A stretch of 34,446 bases of DNA from Brevundimonas sp. (lineage in GTDB: Bacteria > Pseudomonadota > Alphaproteobacteria > Caulobacterales > Caulobacteraceae), in NCBI RefSeq assembly GCF_018608325.1, contig NZ_JABAZW010000102.1:9157-43602 (forward strand), read 5' to 3'. This document shows positions 27,829 to 34,446 of this stretch, in pieces; positions within the stretch are counted from its first letter, which is position 1, and each line of letters opens with the position of its first letter. The notes under the pieces are model-generated. The model was given only the letters and a program-made list of their open reading frames with translations, was not told the DNA's origin and searched no databases. The position numbers were made by a program, and so were the translations under genes.

Positions 27829-28902
27829 TCATCTCCAGTTGGTGACAGCTGTCTCAATATCGATGCGATTCGCCGATCCGCCGGGTTCAGGCCGCTCTCC
27901 GTCAAAGCGCGGAGCAGGGGCGGGCAGGCCCTCGATGAAGGCGCCCCGCGCCAGATTATGCGGATGCTCAGGCGCTTCCGACAGGCTGAGCACCGGCGTG
28001 ACGCAGGCTTCGGTCTGGGCGAAATGGGCGGTCCAATCGTCCCGATCCCGTGTGGCGAACGCGGCGGCGAAACGGTCATGCAGCGAGGGCCAGCCAGACA
28101 TGTCGTATTGCGGCGCCTGCGCCGGATCGACCTCAAGTCCCGCCAGAAGGGCCGCATAGAAACGCGGCTCCAGCGCCGCCACGGCGACGAAGCCGCCGTC
28201 CCGACATGTGTAGCAGCGATAGAAGGGCGCCCCTCCGTCCAGTAGATTGGCCCCGCGCCGGTCGCTCCACATGCCCTGGCCGCGCAGGGCCTGGAACAGG
28301 CCGCCGAGCAGGGCCGATCCGTCGGTCATGGCGGCGTCGACGACCCGTCCGCGCCCGGTGGTCTTCGCCTCGATCAGGGCCGCCAGCACGCCAGTGACCA
28401 GCAGCATGGCCCCGCCGCCATAGTCGCCGACCAGATTGAGCGGCGGGCTGGGCGGGCGATCCGCGTCACCCATGGCATGAAGCACGCCGCTGAGGCCGAT
28501 GTAGTTCAGGTCGTGACCGACATCATTGGCCAGCGGCCCGTCCTGCCCCCAGCCCGTCACCCGCCCGAAGACCAGGCGCGGATTGCGGGCAGTCAGTTCA
28601 TCCGGCCCATAGCCCAGCCGTTCCATGACGCCGGGGCGGAACCCCTCGATCACCGCATCGGCGCGTTCGACCAGTTGCAGAATGTGCTCGCGATCCTGCG
28701 GGGACTTCAGATTAACCGGTGCGGCGGACCGCCCGCGATGCAGCACGGCGCCGCCGACCTGATCAAAGACCGCGGCCCCGGCTGATTCTGACCGCGTCAG
28801 CCGAAGCACCTCCGCCCCCAGGTCCGCCAGCATCATTCCAGCGAAGGTGACGGGGCCTAAACCGTCGAATTCGAGGATGCGAAGGCCATTAAGTGGTTTC
28901 AT
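27829..28902 (-). CDS. Alpha-methylacyl-CoA racemase (family III CoA-transferase fold)
   Basis: The 357-residue protein belongs to the CaiB/BaiF family. The racemase-specific residues are present: His130 in GHDLNY and Asp160 in LVGDYGGG, matching His126 and Asp156 of the mycobacterial enzyme, and the glutamate of ALEPRFY. These argue for alpha-methylacyl-CoA racemase, which interconverts 2R and 2S branched acyl-CoAs before beta-oxidation, rather than a CoA-transferase. The length matches the bacterial racemase (about 360). The start at 28902 gives MKPLNGLRILEFDG; the upstream 31 residues are not family-like. It is divergent from the tRNA gene. Confidence 0.9.
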   Translation of the reverse strand: MKPLNGLRILEFDGLGPVTFAGMMLADLGAEVLRLTRSESAGAAVFDQVGGAVLHRGRSAAPVNLKSPQDREHILQLVERADAVIEGFRPGVMERLGYGPDELTARNPRLVFGRVTGWGQDGPLANDVGHDLNYIGLSGVLHAMGDADRPPSPPLNLVGDYGGGAMLLVTGVLAALIEAKTTGRGRVVDAAMTDGSALLGGLFQALRGQGMWSDRRGANLLDGGAPFYRCYTCRDGGFVAVAALEPRFYAALLAGLEVDPAQAPQYDMSGWPSLHDRFAAAFATRDRDDWTAHFAQTEACVTPVLSLSEAPEHPHNLARGAFIEGLPAPAPRFDGERPEPGGSANRIDIETAVTNWR

Positions 28903-28998
28903 CCCCAAGGAGTATCTTTGCGCGGGCTTGACCGGAAGAGCGGATTGCAACAGAAGGCGCCCTTCGACGTTTCGGGCTGCTCCGGAACGGCGCACGGT

Positions 28999-29075
28999 GC
29001 GTCCTTAGCTCAGTTGGTTAGAGCATCTGACTTTTAATCAGAGGGTCCTCGGTTCGAGCCCGAGAGGACGTACCA
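28999..29075 (+). tRNA. tRNA-Lys (anticodon UUU)
   Basis: A full cloverleaf folds over 77 bases: acceptor GCGTCCT with AGGACGT, D-arm GCTC/GAGC, anticodon stem TCTGA/TCAGA around loop CTTTTAA (anticodon TTT at 29033-29035), five-base variable loop, T-arm CTCGG-TTCGAGC-CCGAG, discriminator A and an encoded CCA. The first acceptor pair is G-U rather than the usual G-C. It stands alone between the racemase and the kinase genes. Confidence 0.97.
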
Positions 29076-29099
29076 TTTCTCCTTTTTCATGGAGTCGCC

Positions 29100-29966
29100 A
29101 TGAGCCCGTCAGCCTTCCTAGCGGTTGAGACGGGCGGGACGAAGATCGTCTGGCGGATTGAAGATTCTGACGGCGGCGTGCTGGGCGAAGGCCGTTTTCC
29201 CGCTGGAAAGCCTGAAGATGTGGTCGAGGCGCTGGCCGCGGTTGTCGCGGGGCGCAGGATCGCAGCATTCGCCATCGCGGGGTTTGGGCCGCTGGTCGTC
29301 GATCCCGGCTCGCCCGACTACGGGTTGATGCTGGCGACGCCCAAGCCGGGTTGGGCAGGCTTCAATCTGGCCAAGGCCCTGGCCCGGCATCTGGACGCGC
29401 CCTTCGCCGTGGATACCGACGTCAACGCCGCCGCCGTCGCCGAGGCGCGGCTGGGGGCGGGCAGGGGCGCAGGCGCTGTCGCCTATGTCACGGTCGGCAC
29501 CGGAATCGGCGGCGGTTTTTATGTCGATGGGCGCACGCTGAAAGGCGCGCTTCATCCCGAAATCGGTCATCTGTTCGTGCGTCGGGCTGAGGGCGACACG
29601 CAGGTCGGCCTGTGCCCCTTCCATGGCGAATGCATCGAGGGACTGGCGGCGGGCCCGGCGGTCCAGGCGCGCCTGGCCGGGCGGCGGCTGGAGGATGCGC
29701 CTGAGGTGATGGGCTATGTCGCCGATTACCTGGGGCAACTGGTTGCGTCGCTGGTGTTCGCCTGGGCGCCGGACCGCATCGTGTTCGGCGGCGGCGTCAT
29801 GTCCACGCCGGGCATGCTGGAGAAGGTCGAGGCGGCGGCGCGGCGGTCGGTGGCGAACTATGGCTCGGCCGTGATCATGGGTGAAAGCGACTATCTGGTC
29901 TCGGCATCCCTGGAGAACGCCGGGCTGGAGGGCGCCATGCTGATGGCGCGTGCTCTGAAGGCCTGA
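29100..29966 (+). CDS. ROK-family sugar kinase, probably fructokinase
   Basis: This 288-residue ROK kinase has an N-terminal phosphate loop in AVETGGTK (8-15), the catalytic aspartate in VDTDVNAAA, the GTGIGGG segment and the ROK zinc site formed by the histidine in GHLFVRR and the Cys/His cluster in GLCPFHGECIEG. The C-P-x-H-x-x-C form is typical of fructokinases such as the Bacillus enzyme, so the likely reaction is fructose to fructose 6-phosphate in the cytoplasm. GGAG at 29091-29094 precedes the ATG. No sugar operon surrounds it. Other hexose substrates remain possible. Confidence 0.88.
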   Translation: MSPSAFLAVETGGTKIVWRIEDSDGGVLGEGRFPAGKPEDVVEALAAVVAGRRIAAFAIAGFGPLVVDPGSPDYGLMLATPKPGWAGFNLAKALARHLDAPFAVDTDVNAAAVAEARLGAGRGAGAVAYVTVGTGIGGGFYVDGRTLKGALHPEIGHLFVRRAEGDTQVGLCPFHGECIEGLAAGPAVQARLAGRRLEDAPEVMGYVADYLGQLVASLVFAWAPDRIVFGGGVMSTPGMLEKVEAAARRSVANYGSAVIMGESDYLVSASLENAGLEGAMLMARALKA

Positions 29967-29975
29967 GCGTTTTTT
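29952..29975 (+). terminator. Weak possible terminator after the sugar kinase
   Basis: GCTC (29952-29955) and GAGC (29965-29968) can pair over a nine-base loop, followed by six T (29970-29975). The stem is only four pairs and overlaps the stop codon, so efficiency is doubtful. Confidence 0.3.
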
Positions 29976-30105
29976 GGAACGACGTGGTGCTTTCTGCGTT
30001 CCCGTTTTGAGACGAATATGCAGGGGCACGGCGTTTTTCCGCTTGTGGAAAACTCTGCAGATCGCAGTCTCATCGGCAAGGACGCAAGACGAATCAAGGA
30101 CAGCA

Positions 30106-30222
30106 ATGACAAGGCAGGAAACTCCCCGCGCATCTCGCCTGGCGATAGGTTTGGTTATCGGCCTGATCTTCAGCCTGGTTGCCTGGGCTGTGGCTGCGGC
30201 AGGCCTTATCGAACTGCTTTGA
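30106..30222 (+). CDS. Small single-helix membrane protein (38 residues)
   Basis: An ATG at 30106 with AAGGA five bases upstream (30096-30100) opens a 38-residue frame: a basic start (MTRQETPRASR), then one hydrophobic helix (LAIGLVIGLIFSLVAWAVAAAG) and LIELL. The positive N-terminus predicts an N-in topology. The good ribosome site and clear helix support a real small gene; the longer frame starting at 29974 is rejected. The function is unknown. The lipoprotein gene starts 30 bases downstream. Confidence 0.6.
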   Translation: MTRQETPRASRLAIGLVIGLIFSLVAWAVAAAGLIELL

Positions 30223-30252
30223 TCGCCGTTCGCGGCGTGGTTTAAGCGCGCC

Positions 30253-30795
30253 ATGAAGCGTATTCTCATTCTTGTCGCGACGGCTGCGGCCTTGACGGGC
30301 TGCAACGCCGGGCGGTCTGCGATGGGCGGGGCCGAACAGGTCGGCGCCGGTTTCGGTGCAGCGGTCACGGCGCCTCTGGATGACCTGAACCTGCGCGCCC
30401 AGCCGATCCCGATGGTCCTGCTGCAGGCCGAGGCCAATCCCTATGATCTGCGCAACCTGACCCACTGCACCACCATCGCCGCCGAGGTGGGGCGTCTGGA
30501 TGAAGCCTTGGGCCCCGATACGGACGAGCCGCCCAGTCAGGACGGCTCCTATCGCAGCGAACAGGCGGCGGAGGCGGCGGCCAAGGCCACGCTGGACGCC
30601 ATTCGCGGCACCACGACCGACTTCATTCCTGGCCGCAGCTGGGTGCGTCGCCTGAGCGGCGCCGAACAGCACAGCCGTCACGTCCAGTCCGCCATTCAGG
30701 CGGGACGGATGCGCCGCGCCTTCCTGAAAGGCATCGGCATGCAGCGCAACTGCACTCCGCCTGCCTCGCCCAGCTGGTTCAAGCCGAAGAAGTAG
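30253..30795 (+). CDS. Predicted lipoprotein, unknown
   Basis: The 180-residue protein has a short signal peptide with lipobox Leu14-Thr15-Gly16-Cys17 and then GRSAMGGAEQVGAGFGAAV, a Gly/Ala-rich stretch. The mature part is helical and rich in Ala and Glu (SEQAAEAAAKATLDAIRG), with two further cysteines (LTHCTT and QRNCTP) that could form a disulfide. I do not recognise the family. It follows the 38-residue membrane peptide on the same strand and ends 13 bases before a long inverted repeat. Confidence 0.75.
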   Translation: MKRILILVATAAALTGCNAGRSAMGGAEQVGAGFGAAVTAPLDDLNLRAQPIPMVLLQAEANPYDLRNLTHCTTIAAEVGRLDEALGPDTDEPPSQDGSYRSEQAAEAAAKATLDAIRGTTTDFIPGRSWVRRLSGAEQHSRHVQSAIQAGRMRRAFLKGIGMQRNCTPPASPSWFKPKK

Positions 30796-30808
30796 GGCTT
30801 ACGCTCAT

Positions 30809-30918
30809 CCGTCATCCTCGGGCTTGACCCGAGGATCAGGCGGTGGTCGGGCTGTGCGCCACAGTCGTCGCACCTGCGGCGGTCCATCTGATCCTCGGGT
30901 CAAGCCCGAGGATGACGG
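30809..30918. repeat. Long perfect inverted repeat (31-base arms, 48-base spacer)
   Basis: The arm at 30809-30839 is exactly the reverse complement of 30888-30918. Each arm also contains its own short hairpin (CCTCGGG-CTTGA-CCCGAGG). The arm sequence (GTCATCCTCGGGCTTGACCC) resembles the palindromic intergenic repeats common in alphaproteobacterial genomes. It lies between the convergent lipoprotein and tgt genes, where it may act as a bidirectional transcript end. Confidence 0.85.
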
Positions 30919-30933
30919 TTTAGGAAAGGACGC

Positions 30934-32046
<1,113 letters not shown>

Positions 32047-32047
32047 T

Positions 32048-32539
32048 TCAGGCGATCAGTCGTTCAAGCTGCTCGACCCGCACCAGATCCTTGGGGCGGC
32101 CGAACAGGCGGTACAGGGCGATGTGATCCCGAACTTCCGGGATGAACAGGGGGGTGTCGTCGATGAAGACCTGACGCCGCGAAGTAAAGCCTGCGGGCCG
32201 CCATTCGGCGCCGTCGCGCACCTCCAGATCGGCCATGACCTCGATCATGATCAACTGATCGGGCGCACGGCCGAAGACGGCGGACCGGAACAGGCCTTCA
32301 CCCGGATCGACCACCACTTCACCGCCCAGAGCATTCAGCAGGGTGCGGGCGTCGCGCGGGCTGCACATCACATCGATGTCGGGAACATGCAGTTCAGGCA
32401 GGCCGTACAGCGCCATCGAGGCGCCGCCGAAAATCCACCACGGATCGCGCAGTTCCCGCGCGGCTTCACCAATGGCGATCAGGCCGGCGCGCAGGTTGGA
32501 AGGCAGGTCGTCGGCGGGGCTGGGCGTCTGGGTTTCCAT
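32048..32539 (-). CDS. Nucleotidyltransferase-fold protein between queA and tgt
   Basis: The 163-residue protein shows the polymerase-beta nucleotidyltransferase pattern: Gly38-Gly39 in [13 protein letters not shown] and, 14 residues on, Asp54-x-Asp56 in PDIDVMCS. A third acidic strand may be IEVMADLEV. This matches small nucleotidyltransferases related to aminoglycoside adenylyltransferases and AbiEii-like proteins; the substrate is unknown. It ends one base before the tgt ATG, and queA lies 57 bases upstream on the same strand, so it is inside the queuosine gene cluster. A housekeeping link is possible but not shown. Confidence 0.75.
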   Translation of the reverse strand: METQTPSPADDLPSNLRAGLIAIGEAARELRDPWWIFGGASMALYGLPELHVPDIDVMCSPRDARTLLNALGGEVVVDPGEGLFRSAVFGRAPDQLIMIEVMADLEVRDGAEWRPAGFTSRRQVFIDDTPLFIPEVRDHIALYRLFGRPKDLVRVEQLERLIA

Positions 32540-32596
32540 GAGGACAGGGGATTTAGGGGTTTGCGGCGCGATTGGCCACAGGCGCGGCGTCCTGGC

Positions 32597-33697
32597 TCAG
32601 GCCCGGAACAGCAACGACCCGTCACCATAGGAATAGAAGCGGTATCCGTCGGCAACGGCGTGGGCATAGGCGGCCTTCATCGCGGCCTGCCCTGCAAAGG
32701 CGCTGACCAGCATGAACAGCGTCGATTTGGGCAGGTGGAAGTTGGTCATCAGCACATCGACCGCGCGGAAACGATAGCCGGGCGTGATGAAGATGGCGGT
32801 GTCGCCGTGGAAGGGCTTGATCTCGCCGTCCTCGGCTGTGGCGCTTTCCAGCAGGCGCAAACTGGTGGTGCCGACGCAGATGATGCGGCCGCCAGCGGCA
32901 TGGACGGCGTTCAGGGCGGCGGCGGTCTCAGGCGAGACCTCGCCCCATTCGCTGTGCATCTTGTGGTCGGCCAGATCGTCGGCCTTGACCGGCAGGAAGG
33001 TGCCGGCGCCGACGTGCAAGGTCACGGCATGGGTCGAGACGCCGCGCGCCCGGATGGCGTCCAGCAGGGCAGGGGTGAAGTGCAGGCCCGCCGTGGGGGC
33101 GGCGACCGATCCGTCATGCTGGGCATAGACGGTCTGATAGTCGGAACGGTCGCGGTCGTCCTCGGGCCGTTTGGCGGCGATATAGGGCGGCAGGGGCATG
33201 ACCCCGACATCGCGGATGGCGTCGTCCAGCACCGGGCCGGACAGGTCGAACTTCAGCGTGATCAGGCCGTCGTCGCCCTTGGCTGTGACGGTGGCGTCCA
33301 GACGGCCCAGGTCGCAGGCGGCGTCGCTTTCATTTCCAAAACGAATCCGGTCGCCGGGCTTGATGCGCTTGCCCGGCTTCATGAAGGCGGACCAGACATC
33401 GGGGGCGTCGCGGTGGTGCAGGGTGGCCTCGACCTCGACCGTCAGGGTGTCGCCTTCCGGCCCGCCGACCACGGGGTTCGGGCGCTGGCGCACGCCCGAC
33501 AGACGCGCGGGGATCACGCGGGTGTCGTTGAACACCAGGGCGTCGCCGGGACGCAGGAAGTCGGGCAGGTCGCGAATGATCCGATCCTGAAGCGCATCCC
33601 CATCGACCACCAGCAGGCGGGCGGAATCGCGCGGATCAGCCGGACGCAGGGCGATGCGGTCCTCGGGCAGGTCGAAATCGAAATCAGCAGTCTTCAT
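32597..33697 (-). CDS. queA: S-adenosylmethionine:tRNA ribosyltransferase-isomerase
   Basis: QueA transfers and isomerises the ribose of S-adenosylmethionine onto preQ1-modified tRNA to make epoxyqueuosine, the step after TGT. The 366-residue protein starts [19 protein letters not shown] and has [37 protein letters not shown] and [19 protein letters not shown], all family signatures. It is slightly longer than E. coli QueA, with inserts around residues 100-180. The start at 33697 fits the family N-terminus; the 27-residue upstream extension does not. It leads the unit with the nucleotidyltransferase and tgt. Confidence 0.95.
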   Translation of the reverse strand: MKTADFDFDLPEDRIALRPADPRDSARLLVVDGDALQDRIIRDLPDFLRPGDALVFNDTRVIPARLSGVRQRPNPVVGGPEGDTLTVEVEATLHHRDAPDVWSAFMKPGKRIKPGDRIRFGNESDAACDLGRLDATVTAKGDDGLITLKFDLSGPVLDDAIRDVGVMPLPPYIAAKRPEDDRDRSDYQTVYAQHDGSVAAPTAGLHFTPALLDAIRARGVSTHAVTLHVGAGTFLPVKADDLADHKMHSEWGEVSPETAAALNAVHAAGGRIICVGTTSLRLLESATAEDGEIKPFHGDTAIFITPGYRFRAVDVLMTNFHLPKSTLFMLVSAFAGQAAMKAAYAHAVADGYRFYSYGDGSLLFRA

Positions 33698-33784
33698 CGG
33701 GCGCTCTATACGGGCGTCAGACGGGGTGCGCCATGATTTGGGTGAGGTGGCAAGTCCGGTGCGGCGAAAGTCGACCAAGAGTGC

Positions 33785-33997
33785 TCAGTCGGCCTTTGCG
33801 GGCGGGTTAGGTCTCGGTCGGTAGCTATCCACTTCCGATTGGGAGTGAGAACACTTGCTGATCTCTTCGAGGTACACCCCTCCGCTGTCGTAGCAGGCAT
33901 CAACGACCAACCAATCATGTATGACAAGCTTTGTTCCAGCCATGACAACAAGTGCTGCCAGACCAACGCCAATCGCGATCTTGTATCGTTTTCCCAT
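33785..33997 (-). CDS. Small anchored protein (70 residues), unknown
   Basis: The product has a basic start, one hydrophobic helix (about residues 7-22, IAIGVGLAALVVMAGT) and a short outside part with two cysteines (DACYDSGG and ISKCSHS) that could form a disulfide, so it is either anchored or exported. I do not recognise the family, though small proteins with a single helix and a C-x(n)-C motif are widespread in proteobacteria. The surrounding bases are clearly less GC-rich than the neighbours. It lies 87 bases before queA on the same strand. No strong ribosome site is seen. Confidence 0.6.
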   Translation of the reverse strand: MGKRYKIAIGVGLAALVVMAGTKLVIHDWLVVDACYDSGGVYLEEISKCSHSQSEVDSYRPRPNPPAKAD

Positions 33998-34106
33998 CGG
34001 TTATGAACTTGCTGGCGGAGCGTGAATGTCAAGGTTCGCAACGGCTCGATAAGCGGCATTGCGCGCCTTTCTCGAAACGCAGACGTCGTCATTCGCTGCC
34101 AGACTT

Positions 34107-34446
34107 TCACCCAAACCCCGGCGCAAACGCCCCCGCCCATGATCCATAGCGGTTCAGCGACAGGTCGTGCGTCTCGATCTCGGGCTTTGCGCCGCCCAGC
34201 GTGTCGGCCAGGACGCGGGCGGAGCCGCAGGCCATGGTCCAGCCCAGGGTGCCGTGGCCGGTGTTCAGATAGAGCCCCGGAAGCCGGGTGGCGCCGATGA
34301 CGGGGGTGCCGTCGGGGGTCATGGGGCGCAGGCCGGACCAGTAGCTGGCGCCCTTCAGGTCGCCGCCGCCGGGGAATAGGCTGCCGACCGACTGTTCCAG
34401 CGTCTCGCGGCGCAGGATGGGCAGGCTGTTGTTATAGCCGGACAGC
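34107..34446 (-). CDS. dadA: D-amino acid dehydrogenase, 3' part
   Basis: Only the last 112 residues are in the window; the frame is open to the right edge. The end matches DadA closely: [18 protein letters not shown], then [18 protein letters not shown] and a C-terminal DLSLNRYG segment, which form the FAD-binding C-terminal part of this flavoprotein. DadA oxidises D-amino acids (chiefly D-alanine) to 2-oxo acids at the inner membrane. A related FAD-dependent amino acid oxidase is possible, but the [14 protein letters not shown] motif is strongly DadA-like. The 109 bases between it and the 70-residue gene hold nothing I recognise. Confidence 0.9.
   Translation of the reverse strand, partial: LSGYNNSLPILRRETLEQSVGSLFPGGGDLKGASYWSGLRPMTPDGTPVIGATRLPGLYLNTGHGTLGWTMACGSARVLADTLGGAKPEIETHDLSLNRYGSWAGAFAPGFG

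Overview
The window reads as chromosomal DNA of a high-GC alphaproteobacterium of the Caulobacterales, most likely Brevundimonas or a close relative. This rests on gene content (gyrA-aminotransferase-coaD-two exported cyclophilins, an arginine succinyltransferase operon, queA/tgt), a perfect alphaproteobacterial LexA box (GTTC-N7-GTTC) before ssb, Caulobacterales-like protein sequences, and the Ala/Met pair in the GyrA quinolone pocket that I recall from Brevundimonas. The assignment is by recognition, not by search. Coding density is very high: no gene-free stretch reaches 300 bases, and several convergent pairs overlap or abut at their stop codons.

Layout. 1-708: end of an unknown gene coupled to a small lipoprotein. 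739-3633: LexA box, ssb, a DCC thiol protein, an SDR/DoxX fusion and a DUF2269 membrane protein, the last three joined by ATGA overlaps. 3630-6449: an exported nucleoside 2-deoxyribosyltransferase-like protein (minus), a DMT exporter, a DUF1003 membrane protein whose ribosome site lies in a hairpin, and a lipoprotein SodC (minus) whose terminator lies inside the DUF1003 gene. 6572-12537: gyrA, class IV aminotransferase, coaD and two tandem periplasmic cyclophilins. 12534-15037: Ppx/GppA phosphatase (minus), hspQ, phenylalanine hydroxylase phhA. 15041-20356 (minus): M20 hydrolase-astA-astD-orf99-astB, an arginine catabolic operon without astC or astE but with an M20 hydrolase in first place and an unknown 99-residue gene inside it. 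20454-21332: a four-helix membrane protein and ArsC-type reductase. 21339-27748 (minus): lipoprotein, tamA, tamB. 27829-29966: alpha-methylacyl-CoA racemase (minus), tRNA-Lys(UUU), ROK fructokinase. 30106-30795: a 38-residue membrane peptide and a lipoprotein. 30809-30918: a long perfect inverted repeat. 30934-33697 (minus): queA, a nucleotidyltransferase-fold gene, tgt. 33785-34446: a small anchored protein and the 3' end of dadA.

How the genes work together. The ast cluster degrades arginine by way of succinylated intermediates; phhA and dadA add to an amino-acid-catabolism theme. TamA and TamB form one envelope machine. queA and tgt both act in queuosine modification of tRNA. ssb is probably SOS-induced.

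The observations most worth a second look are the TGT that has lost all three zinc-binding cysteines, the nucleotidyltransferase-like gene between queA and tgt, the ast operon with an M20 hydrolase and the unknown orf99, the exported deoxyribosyltransferase-like protein, the SodC with Asp in place of a zinc-ligand His, and the GyrA pocket substitutions. I see no phage, transposon, CRISPR array or defence island.
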